Positions 47,375 through 58,400 of a DNA stretch of 64,000 bases are shown piece after piece. Origin of the DNA: Termitomyces sp. T153 (taxonomy: Eukaryota; Basidiomycota; Agaricomycetes; Agaricales; Lyophyllaceae). The translations under genes and the position numbers were made by a program. Numbering within the stretch: the first letter of the stretch is position 1; each line of letters opens with the position of its first letter. The notes beneath the pieces were generated by a model. The model was not told the DNA's origin. It was given only the letters and a program-made list of their open reading frames with translations, and made no database searches. The stretch lies in NCBI GenBank assembly GCA_018296165.2, contig JACKQL020000022.1, positions 558,001-622,000 of the forward strand, read 5' to 3'.

Positions 47375-48335
47375 ATATTCTCTGCATCAGATTGAAGCTA
47401 AAACTGGTCTAGGGAGGTCTACTATTGGGGAGATTGGTAGAGAGTTGGAGGTGGACAAGGAAAACCATCCTGGAGGCCATCTAGCTAAGCTTACTCCATG
47501 TGATAAACAGGCTATTGTTCAACAAATCTCAACTGGGAGACTTGATACAGCTGTTCAGGTCACCAATTTTATCAACAACATCATTTCCAACCCTATCTCT
47601 CTTCAGACTGTCCAGAATGTGCTGAAGGAGGAGGAGTATTGATCTGCTACAAAGAGGAAAGTTTATATGCTCAAAGCTAGACATCAGCAACTACAACTTA
47701 AATGGGCTCAGGAGCATCAGAACTGGACTGTGGAGGACTGAAAAAGAGTGTTGTGGACAGATGAGACAAAGATTAACAGGATTGGGTCAGATGGAAAGCA
47801 GTATGTGTGGAAGCTATGAGGAGAAGGTATTTCAAACCAAACCACTACACCTACTGTGAAACATGGAGGAGGGACTAATCTCATGGTATGGGGCTGTGTG
47901 TGTTGGAATTGGGTAGGAAAGCTGGTAGAGGTGGTGGGGATCATGAATGCAGAGCAGTACTGTGAAAGTTTGGATGATGGAGCAAAGGAGAGCTTTGAAA
48001 AGTTGGAGATGGAGGAGGGTGCCTGCTACTTTCAACAGGACAATGACCCCAAATACAACTCCAAGAGGGCTAACAAGTGGTTTGAAGACAACAACTTTGA
48101 TGTCCTCTGGTAACCAGCCCAATCCCCTGATCTTAACCCTATTGAACACCTCTGGGAGTACCTCAAGAAGTGGCTTAGGCAGTATGAAACACCTCATGGT
48201 GTGCATGAATTGTGGGAGAGAGTTGCAAAGGAGTGGGATGGAATACCAACAGAGGTATGCCAAAGACTGATAAAAAGCATGCCTAGAAGGATTTAAGCAG
48301 TTATCAAGGCAAATGGAGGACATACAAAGTACTAA
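47375..48335 (+). pseudogene. Tc1/mariner DD34E transposase, broken
   Basis: Reads YSLHQIEAKTGLGRSTIGEI (helix-turn-helix), LTPCDKQAIVQQISTGRL, then catalytic blocks VLWTDETKINRIGSDGKQYV (first Asp), HGGGTNLMVWGCVCW, YFQQDNDPKYNSKRANKWF (second Asp), and QSPDLNPIEHLWEYLKKW (Glu). The order and spacing fit a Tc1-type DD34E transposase of about 320 residues. In-frame stops interrupt it near 47641, 47738, 47816, 48112 and 48294. Several are TGA where Arg CGA would be expected, as produced by CpG deamination. The element is not autonomous. Confidence 0.92.
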
Positions 48336-48362
48336 ATACCAAAATTAGAGATGCTCAAACAA

Positions 48363-48562
48363 TTGTTCCAATGAGTGAATAATTTTAAATGGCCATTACT
48401 CCATCAGTTTTGATTTGAATTATATAAACTAAAATGCAATTTGTGGCTATGATGCCATTGTATTTTACATGATTTGACCAGATTTTAAAATACTTCTAAT
48501 CCTTCATGCCAATGTCATCTTTCAAAAAGTATAAAACATTGGGACAGTTTTTTGAGACACTG
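48363..48562. repeat. Right terminal inverted repeat of the Tc1 element
   Basis: Reverse complement of the left repeat, ending AAACTGTCCC-like sequence and CACTG before the TA at 48563. Confidence 0.85.
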
Positions 48563-49177
48563 TACATCTAATCTGAGCATGCTGTCCTAAGGACCATTTA
48601 ATACCTGGTATCATAGACTGTTGCCACTGTAAAGGCAACCTCTGGAGGTTTTGGCCAATCATATGACTGGTGGAAATCAAAAGTGTATTTAGAGTCTATG
48701 GAAGGTGGAGAGAATTGAAAAGGAAGGCATTTATAGAAATATATCAATATAGAAAGCATATTGTATAAATAGAGGATTAGGATGTAACCTAAGGCAAAGA
48801 ATGAAAGTGATGGTTCAAGACAGAGGATCTGTGATTGCAAAAAGGTGTAGGTGCAAGCTTTATAGGCAGGGTTGCTGACCAAATTGAGTTATAGTGGCAT
48901 GTTTGGCTGCCATACATGTTGTGTGTATCATGTGATTGTCATTTTTATCAGAAGGTCCTACGAGTGTTGCACTAACTACTCATAGTAACATGGATAGAAC
49001 TGAGGGTGGTAGATGAGGCCTGTCCTAGTAGCCCATTCCCATTCTATATGCAGCAAAAGCAGAGGAAGCATTATCAAATTGTGGCCTCGCAACCCCTTGT
49101 GTTGTAACTATGTTGTCAAAATCAGAAATTTGAGACTCAGGATATGTTTTGAGGATCTAAACCAAAGTGGGTGAGCT

Positions 49178-49381
49178 CACTGCTGGCATTGGAAGATGTT
49201 TCCTTTGGAAAAAGAGTAAATGAAACATGTTATACCATTTCTTTGTCAGCTCTTTGTTTTGGAAAAAGACATTTTCCATTGTCTAATGGCTTTTTCTCCC
49301 TGAAATATGTGCACTAGGAATGATGTAACGTGCTTTTTTTTGCACTTTTCCCAGAGGAAACATTATTGGCTACCAGCAGTG
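49178..49381. mobile_element. Palindromic MITE, copy B
   Basis: A 204-bp relative of the element at 43209. The left end is CACTGCTGGCATTGGAAGAT and the right end, inverted, CACTGCTGGTAGCCAATAAT. It shares GTTATACCATTTCTTTG and TTTTCCATTG blocks with copy A, but the centre and right arm have diverged. Its right edge is only 233 bp upstream of the Lon start codon and close to where normal CpG content returns. Confidence 0.7.
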
Positions 49382-49614
49382 ACTGAAGTCAAATTTGTTC
49401 AAGGAAGTCACCTAATTTGGTTGTGAAGAGGACCGGCTGTCAATGATCACGTGGTTGAACTACGTAATCGCCAGATTTCGAAATTCGAAAGCCAGCCGAC
49501 TTGCGAGTAACTCTCGAAACTTTATTGGCGGTCTCTTACTCTACCCGGTTCTATGCTTGCACAGGGCACATAACCTGGATATATCATCGAAGATCTGAAT
49601 TACACGAGGCTGAC

Positions 49615-52600
49615 ATGTCCATCATGAGTTGGCTCGGTGGTAGGAACGGCTTACAAGGGGTGGTCCTGCGCCATACTTCCAGGCGTTCCGCGTTCACAAT
49701 CACGTCTGCTATCGGTCTCGCTAATCGAAGGGCATTAAACACCTCGAGAACGGTAGCGTTCGCGCGTACACCTCAATCGTTATACTCTCCGCGCTGGGTG
49801 AACCCCAAAAATGCACAAGAGAACAAACCTGAACAAGAAGCGGAAGGGGAAGAAGAGAAGGGGGAAGTGCGCGAGGACGATAAGCCGTCTGAATCTGCGC
49901 GGTCTTCACAAGATTCATCTTCTGGCTCCGAAGCACCCTCTATGCCAGCTAATCCGGCCGAATCCCCTCCTCCCGCCCCTCCACCTTCAAGGCCTTCCTC
50001 AGGTTCAATAGCGAAGCAATCTGTTCCTGATGTATATCCACAGGTTTTAGCCCTTCCCATCGCACGACGGCCCCTCTTTCCTGGTTTTTATAAGGCTGTG
50101 GTAATAAGAAATTCCCATGTCGTCGCGGCGATCAAGGAAATGATGAAGCGTGGTCAGCCTTATCTCGGCGCATTCCTACTCAAGGACGAGAACGCAGATA
50201 GTGACGTTATTACGGACATCAATGCTGTGCATCCTGTCGGCGTACTTGCGCAAATTACAAGCGTGTTCGCGCCACATAGCAGCGGCAAAGAAGGCGAGGA
50301 AAAGGAAGAAGGATTAACTGCAGTATTATATCCACACCGGCGAATCAAGATCACGGATCTTGTAAAGGCGGCAGGTGTGACGACGGCTGACGGCAGTCAA
50401 CATCATTCTGTAGAACCACCATCAACTGAAGGTGAGTGCTAGATGCTACATTACGAGCAGTCGCTCACTTATTCTTTTCAGCCAACGTCCAAACCAACTT
50501 CCTTTTCGAGCACGCCGTGTCGATTGTGCATGTTGAGAATCTCGTAACGCAGCCCTATAACAAGGATGACCAGTATATCCGAGCATTCATGTCGGAAATT
50601 GTCTCTGTGTTCAAGGACATAGCACAGCTCAATCCACTCTTTCGGGACCAAATCACCAACTTTTCCATCAATCAAGTTGCCTCGAATGTTTTTGACGAGC
50701 CCGACAAGCTTGCAGACTTTGCCGCGGCTGTGTCGAGTGGCGAAGTCAGGGAGCTGCAGGATGTTTTGGAGAGTCTCGTGGTTGAGGACCGTCTCCGCAA
50801 GTCGCTGCTGGTATTGAAGAAGGAGCTCATCAATGCCCAACTGCAGTCGAAGCTTTCAAGGGATGTGGACAGCAAGATTGCCAAACGTCAACGCGAGTAT
50901 TATCTTATGGAACAGCTCAAGGGCATCAAGAAGGAGCTTGGGATGGAGAGCGACGGAAAGGATAAGCTAATTGAAAAATTCAAGGAACGAGCTGCTTCTC
51001 TAAAGATGCCTGACATAGTCAAAAAGGTGTTCGAGGAGGAAATCAGTAAGCTTGCATCTCTCGAACCTGCGGCTAGCGAGGCAAGCGTTACAAGAAACTA
51101 TCTTGAGTGGATAACACAGGTTCAATCAAATCTTTCCTACGCGGTCACACCTTTCGATGCTGACATCTCTATTTAGATTCCGTGGGGCACACATACACCA
51201 GAGAACTTCTCCCTTCCTCATGCTCAAGGTATCCTTGACGCTGATCATTATGGCCTCACCGATGTCAAGTCTCGTATACTGGAGTTCCTTGCTGTCGGCA
51301 AGTTGCGTGGCTCCGTGCAGGGCAAGATCATCTGTCTTGTCGGGCCACCTGGTGTTGGAAAAACTAGCATAGGCAAGTCCATCGCTGGCGCGCTCGGGCG
51401 GCGGTTCTTTCGGTTTTCTGTGGGTGGATTGACTGATGTCGCGGAGATAAAGGGCCATAGGAGGACTTACGTCGGGTATGTGCACGAAGCTTAGTGTTGA
51501 TGATGTTTTTCAAATGGATTTGGTGTCCAGTGCACTCCCTGGAAAGATCATTCAGGCGCTCAAGCGTGTTGGGACAGAGAACCCGCTTGTACTTATTGAT
51601 GAAGTCGACAAGATCGGTCGTGGGATTAATGGTGATCCTGCCAGTGCCCTTCTGGAAATGCTGGACCCAGAGCAAAACAACAGTTTCTTGGACCATTAGT
51701 ATGATCCTTTCGCCTCTGGAAGTTCCAGAAACTGATGACTTACATTTCAGTATGGACGTTCCGGTTGATCTTTCTCGTGTCCTCTTCGTTTGTACAGGTG
51801 CGAACCATCCTATGTTCAACTTTATTCGTCTTCTTTACCACTTTCGAACAGCTAACAACCTCGAGACTATCCCCGCACCACTGCTGGACCGCATGGAAGT
51901 TCTTGAAGTCAGCGGATATGTATCAGAAGAGAAAGCTGTGATCGCGGAACGTTATCTCGCCCCTCAAGCGCGTGAGGCGTCTGGACTTGGCGCAGCTAAC
52001 GTGGTCCTTGACCGGGAGGCTGTCGATATTTTGATTAAGTACTACTGCCGCGAAAGTGGAGTGCGAAACCTGAAGAAGCATATTGAAAAGGTACACCTTA
52101 CTTTTCTAAGGATTCACGCCAGCTGACACTGCTCGTTAGATCTATCGCAAGGCTGCGCTGAAAGTTGTACAAGACCTTGGTGAAGACATCTTCCCTGAAC
52201 CACAGGCCGCTGTCAATGCTGCCGCTGCCGACCCCATCATGACAGAATCGACCACAGATGAAGAAAAATCTACAACGTCATCCGAGGCTGAAACTACAAA
52301 TTCTGAATCACCGTCTTCCTCCACATTGTCTTCACCCGAATCAACTTCGAGCACTTCACTGACATCGCCAGCCGATACTACACCTAATCCTTCAGAAGAT
52401 GACCCCAAGTTCACCACAACTCAGCAGCGCAAACCGCTTCCAATCCCGGGCACCGTACATATACGTATCTCTCCAGAGACGCTCAAGGATTATGTTGGGC
52501 CTCCCGTCTATCAGAAGGACCGAATGTATGTGCGTCCGCCTCCGCCAGGCGTCAGCACCGGCCTCGGATATTTGGGCAACGGATCTGGAGCAGTCATGCC

Positions 52601-53251
52601 TATTGAAGCAATGGTGAATTCTTTTTTACATACTTCTCTCTGTCATTGGCTAACATTGACATCTTTAGAGCATGCCAGGCAAGGGTGGGCTACAGCTGAC
52701 GGGTAAGCTCGGGGAGGTTATTCGGGAGAGTGCCCAGATTGCTTTGAGCTGGGTGAAGGGCCATGCTTTCGATCTGGGTATCACGACAAGTGCAGGAGAT
52801 ACGTTCTTGAACGAGTGTGATGTGCATGTCCACATGCCGGAGGGTAGCATTGGTAAGGAAGGCCCGAGTGCAGGCACGGCTATCCTGTCTGCGTTTGTGT
52901 CGCTTTTTACAAAGACACCCGTCAACCCTGACATCGGTACGTCGCTCATTTTTGTACTCGGTGGTCAACGATCTAACTGAGGAATGTGGTTTAGCGATGA
53001 CTGGTGAGATATCACTGGTGGGTCAGGTATTGCCTGTTGGTGGTCTCAAGGAGAAGATCCTTGCCGCTCATCGCGCAGGGATGAAAACTATCATCGCACC
53101 TGCTGCGAACCGTGCCGACATTGAAGAGAATGTTCCTGAGAGTGTGAAGGAGGGCATCCGATTTGTCTACGTGGAGAGCGTGAAGGAGGTGCTCGAAGAA
53201 GTGTTCCGCGGCGAGCCTGTTGCAGAGCGATGGAAGGAGACATTGTCGTGA
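49615..53251 (+). CDS. PIM1: Mitochondrial Lon protease (ATP-dependent)
   Basis: Matrix protease that degrades misfolded proteins. The start is [20 protein letters not shown], followed by an Arg-rich presequence. An upstream open extension has no ATG. An acidic/Ser/Pro linker leads to the Lon N-domain ([20 protein letters not shown]), and the coiled coil contains [21 protein letters not shown] motifs are [15 protein letters not shown] (Walker A) and [15 protein letters not shown] (Walker B), and the proteolytic domain has [13 protein letters not shown] (Ser) and [16 protein letters not shown] (Lys). About eight short introns are needed; the one inside [20 protein letters not shown] is clear. 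Between the AAA and protease domains is an 80-residue Ser/Thr/Glu insert ([20 protein letters not shown]) of the kind seen in fungal Pim1. Length is about 1,060 residues. All catalytic residues are present. Confidence 0.95.
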
Positions 53252-53559
53252 TGGAATTTGGTGTGTCTGGATATATTTTAAAGGCCTCTATATATACTCA
53301 TACGTCTTTGCGCCTAAGCAGCGCGGAATTACATCACATTCATGATACTCCTGCTATCATTAGACTTGTTTTGGCTCACTGACATTCGCTCCTGTAGCAA
53401 TATTGTATTCATATATCATAATGCATAATATCACTCCGCTCGTATCTGATCTCGTGTAGAACCTAGACAACGCACGTGGCAATTCCGTAGGAGCGGTTTT
53501 CTGGGTCACTTCTATGTTTGACCTGAAAGGTTTGACAATCATTTAGGACCTGGGCTTTG

Positions 53560-54420
53560 CCTTGCATCCCCTTCTTCTGCTAGGTCTGGCTTGTGAAGGG
53601 TATCAGAACTGTTTCAGGACATATCCCAAACAATGGGGACAAGGATGAGCTGGCAGGGGATGAGTTACCAATCCCCCCCATTGGACAAGGGCAAGGGTCA
53701 AGCAGTCCCTCTATTCCTACCGGAGAGCTTGTTGGAGATGTTCAAGGTGGGTTCCAGCAAATTTCCCTTGCAATTGCTGTGGTCTGAGTCTCTAGGGGAG
53801 GCCATGTCTAGGGAGGCAGGTCCAAGTTTGGGAGAGGAGGCAGGGCCCAGAAACTCTGGGCCCTCAGGAATGGATAAGGAGAAGCATTGCACTGACTCCT
53901 AGGCAGCCCCAGGGCTGAAGCATGTGCAGATGGCATTGTCACCCCACCCCTCATTTACCCATGTGTTCATGCACCTCATGGGCCATCCCCTGATTCCTAA
54001 TTTGTCATTTGAGATTGCCCAGCTCTGCTGGCAACTGGGGGTGGTTTGGGGGCAGGCAGCACAACACTGGGGGCAGAAAAAGAAGCTCCTGGCACAGAAT
54101 GTAGAGTTGGCATGCAAGTTGCACACACAGAATGAGTTGGTCCAGGAGTTGGAGGGGTGCTTGAGGATTGTACAGAGCAGGTGGCAGAACAGCAGTGGCT
54201 GTTTGACATGCAGTTGCTGGAGGTCATTAGGTGGCATGCCCTGGCTGAGGGCAGATAGTAGGAGATGCAGGCTCACTTATCACAGGCAGGTCCAGGGTGT
54301 TCTGCCTAAAGAGGGAAGGTCATTGATGTGGAATCTAACAGGGTGATGGCAGGATGATGGCAGATGGGGGGCTTGATGGCAGTGGTCAGAGTGATTGGAT
54401 GAGGTGGAGGGCAGGGGCAG
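53560..54420 (+). pseudogene. Coiled-coil repeat-ORF remnant in CpG-poor DNA
   Basis: CpG-depleted DNA starting about 300 bp past the Lon stop. One frame is open at 53924-54346 and others at 53593-53902. Shifting between frames gives fragments such as QNVELACKLHTQNELVQELE that suggest a coiled coil. It resembles gag-like or hypothetical repeat ORFs of mushroom genomes, without a specific match. No splice model restores it. Confidence 0.3.
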
Positions 54421-55418
54421 AGGGTTGTAATGGAAAAGAGGGGTCATGACAGACAGTTTTTTGAACCACTATATTCCAAATAAAGAGCCTTTGTCATAGA
54501 ACCTTTGACATCTGTACCCACTACCATCCCATCCAAAGAAAGCAACACTGCAGTTGAAGTCCACCTTCTCCAAATGAAGACATGCTTCTTTGGAGCTTGG
54601 CAGCCTCTCCTTGATCTTGATCTTCCATATTGACATTCAACAGTCCTCTCATATTTCAACATCTCATTTGTGAATTCAATTTTCTTGGGGAAATATTGTG
54701 CCATGTGACAAATAAACCTGGCTCAGCATGTTTCATCTCATTTGATTGCAATATATTTGAACCTTTTGCAACTGACACCAGCCCTTTTCAGTTCACTGTG
54801 GATCATGGTGTAATTGGCAGAAACAAAACAGTTGATCTCAAGAAGATGAAAAATTTTGTCAAGAAAGTAGTGGGAGTTCTGATGTATGAGCTCACAAAGA
54901 TAGTTAACATCATCTTGAATGTGATTACAGAGTTAACCATGCAGGCTATACTTCAGAGGAACCACATCACCAGTTTCACACCAAAAAGCTTAAGGTTTCT
55001 GTAAAAATTTTGCTCAGAATATTATGCCAAGCAAGCAAGCTCATAGAGCCAGATAGCAGCAATCTTCACATCCTGGCTGATCTTGCAAAACATGACAAAT
55101 CAAGAATACAATATTTATTTGGCTAATTTACACTTGTGATTGATGAAAATTTTCAGAAACTGCCATGTTCATTGCAAATGACTGCAAAAGCAGACTGTGA
55201 GTCATACTTCAACACACATTCCCAGCTATCACATTACAAAGTATTCTATTGAACACAATCAGAGTCAGGTATGCATTTAGTCAAACAATGTTTTCAAATT
55301 AAGTTGATCAATTGATGCAAGAGAGGAAAATGATTCTTCAAAGAAGATATCTTAGTCAATGATTGTTTGTTTAGTGAGTTATGAAAATGAACATGAATAG
55401 AAGCATCAAAAGGTTATA
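54421..55418. other. CpG-free repeat DNA downstream of the NLR
   Basis: No CG dinucleotide is noticeable over nearly 1 kb. A 124-codon open frame at 54630-55004 (+) reads SPFQFTVDHGVIGRNKTVDL and LKKMKNFVKKVVGVLMYELT. It is probably the relic of a transposon or repeat-family ORF; the family is not recognised. Confidence 0.35.
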
Positions 55419-58400
55419 TTAGAAAATATAATGAACATAACATTTGGTCCAATTCTCTCCAAATCTGCATGATAAGAAATCAATATGATAAGAAGAGTGA
55501 GATGAAATGATGAGAGTATTTAGGGGGTGATATAATGCATTGTAAGCATAGTCAGGAACCCACATCAGATGTATAATAGAAGATAATACTATCCAACCAT
55601 TATCTGTGCATTTCCACATAGCATGTTGAGTATTCCATGGTTTCAAAGTGTTATTATGTGAGGTAGAGACAATGGACTTTGCATCTGGTGAGAATGTAAC
55701 AGATGTGACCCAGTCAGTGTGACCATTTAACTCTTGCAGCTGTGCACCACTGGAGGCATCCCACACTCTTACAGACTGGTCATTTGAGCCAGACACAATA
55801 GACTTCCCATCTGGTGAGAATGCAACAGATGTGACTGGTCTAGGGTGACCATTTAACTCTTGCAGCTGTGAACCACTGGAGGCATCCCACACTCTCACAG
55901 ACTGGTCATATGAGCCAGACACAATAGACTTCCCATCTGGTGAGAATGCAACAGATGTGACTGGTCTAGTGTGACCATTTAACTCTTGCAGCTGTGAACC
56001 ACTGGAGGCATCCCACACTCTCACAGACTGGTCATATGAGCCAGACACAATAGACTTCCCATCTGGTGAGAATGCAACAGATGTGACTGATCCAGTGTGA
56101 CCATTTAACTCTTGCAGCTGTGCACCACTGGAGGCATCCCACACTCTCACAGACTGGTCATATGAGCCAGACACAATAGATTTCCCATCTGGTGAGAATG
56201 TGACAGATGTGACCCAGCTAGTATGACCATTTAACTCCTGCAGCTGTGCACCACTGGAGGCATCCCACACCCTCACTGATTGGTCATCTGAGCCAGACAC
56301 AATAGACTTCCCATCTGGTGAGAATGCAACAGATTTGACTGATTCAGTGTGACCATTTAACTCTTGCAGCTGTGCACCACTGGAGGCATTCCACACTCTT
56401 ACAGACTGGTCATTTGAGCCAGACACAATAGACTTCCCATCTGGTGAGAATGCAACAGATGTGACCCACCAAGTGTGACCATTTAACTCCTGCAGCTGTG
56501 CACCACTGGAGGCATCCCACACCCTCACTGATTGGTCCTCTGAGCCAGACACAATAGACTTCCCATCTGGTGAAAATGCAACACATGTAATCCAACCTTT
56601 CTGCACTATCTTCACTTTAAACATTGTCAATTTTCTTTCACCAATCAGTGATGGAATAGAGGGAAAACACTTTTTCCATCCCCATATCATGTTACTATCA
56701 CTTAACCATGTTGCTAATGCTGAGAGATATAAATGTGGTGTGGAAAAGGCTGCTGGACTTGATGTAAAGTAGGCAGCAAAATTGGCTATCTCATTAATGT
56801 TTTGCATGAGATATAAATCATTCTCATTTTGTTGCTGTTATACCATCAACCTCATTGAATGGTTTACAATTAGATCTATCTTACCTGTTTAATACAGTCA
56901 ACAACCTGCTGAAGCATGAGATGACACTGCTTTGACAATTGCAGTAGATTCATAGCCTCTATCCAAAAAAGCACATGGATCCCAAGAAACTTTTCTATCT
57001 TGAATAGAATATTTTTGTGCTCTTCAGGTGCAGCCTTGATTATGTGTTGTGCCCAATGCTGACATGCATATTGAAGAACACCTGATAATTTCTCCTTAAT
57101 ACAAGTTTGAAGACCAGTCACTTTTGAATCATCAAGAAATGATGAAGGTAAATTGCAGATATTAAAATGAAGTCTTTTCTGCATAATATCAAAACACCAG
57201 TGAGAAAGTAAGGCATGATGAGAGAGTAGATTGCAAGACATGTCATAGGTTGAAGGATTCTTCAGATGTGTTAGACGAATTTCAGATGATAGTGCTTGAG
57301 AAAACAAAAAGTCTGGAAAAGAAGCATGGTACCAAAAGACCTTATCATCTTTAACATAAAGAACAGCATGGAGCTTCTTAACAAGATCATCAGCTCGTTC
57401 TTTCATGTCTTTATCTGCAGCATCAGAGAGCAGTCCAGCAGCAATGGAAGTAGATATACGTTCCTCTGCACAAAGAATATTATGCAGAATTTTTAACCGA
57501 GTTGGAATAAGATTCTTTGGAACTTTAAATGCTTCAGACAGTATTTGATGATATAGAGCACCAATTGGTGCTGTTGCTTCTGACAGGTCTGAGGATTCTG
57601 AAGATTTTATAATCTTTGGTAGATCAAGCAACTGCCTCATTAACTCATGCTGTTCTCCAAATGTTGCTCCTGATAATATATACTTCACAGCTGTTGAAGC
57701 ATAGATAAACAGACCATTTGCTTTCTTTTTCAGCTCTTCAAGTTCAGATGTACTCTGAAACACTGAAAGTTTGCTATGCAAGTATGTCATAATATCATCA
57801 TTGCTCTGTTCTGGAGACACATCTTGCAGACGACAGACTGAATCAGGTGGAAAAGAGTTACATAACTCAGCAAGTTCAGGATCTGGTCGGCTTGTGACAA
57901 GAAACTTGAGCCCTTTCAAATGCCCATTTTTAATAGTCATAAGCAATTCTTTGAGAAATTCTGCCCCTGCTTTGCCCTCAATTTCATCCAAGGCATCAAT
58001 AACTATAAGGTATGGTGGCAGGTCTGAAGAAAAACTTTGCATACACTGTTTCCAAGGGCCAATCAAGAGCCCCTGCATTTGTTTTGTAATTTGTTTGTTA
58101 ACAGAACTCTTGTCTGCAGCCAGCAGAGAGTTTGCAAAAATTTGTGAGTGATGAGCAAGCTGGTATACAAGTGTGGGAATAATATGTTTTAGATGTCTTG
58201 TGTTTTGAAACTGTCGAGAACAAAAGAAGCTGGCCTGCAAGGTTTTCAACACACCATTGCCCTCATCAAAGTCATGAGCTATAGTGTAAGCAATGGTGGA
58301 CTTTCCTGACCCAGCATGGCCAGTCAACCAAAAAACCTGTGGACTATTGAATGATGAGTCTTGAGCCCAATGACAAATCTGTTCAAGAATTGCAACACGT

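Larger units (their letters stand above)
46966..48562 (+). mobile_element. Tc1/mariner element with ~200-bp inverted repeats
   Basis: A 1,597-bp element flanked on both sides by TA (46964-46965 and 48563-48564), the Tc1/mariner target duplication. The left end starts CAGTGGCTTAAAAAACTGTC and the right end, inverted, CAGTGTCTCAAAAAACTGTC. The match continues for roughly 200 bp, far longer than the 20-30 bp ends of many Tc1 elements. The interior holds one broken transposase gene. Confidence 0.92.
41042..48957. other. CpG-depleted transposon graveyard
   Basis: Nearly 8 kb that is A+T-rich and almost without CG dinucleotides; one is visible near 44404. It begins directly after the tRNA-Leu terminator. 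It contains a partial tRNA copy, two MITE/Tc1 remnants and a nearly complete Tc1/mariner copy, listed separately. The rest (for example 41220-42260, 43570-44510, 44700-46960) shows no intact ORF over about 100 codons and no clear repeat pair. It is read here as old methylated repeats eroded by cytosine deamination. Confidence 0.75.

Noticed and set aside
49501..49614. Upstream in-frame extension of Lon
   Set aside because: It has no ATG; the first ATG at 49615 leads into an Arg-rich presequence as expected for import into mitochondria.
56822..56890. Stop codon separating NACHT and WD40 as a sign of two genes or a pseudogene
   Set aside because: CAG|GTAAGA and a downstream AACAG acceptor join the two frames with a short intron of normal size.
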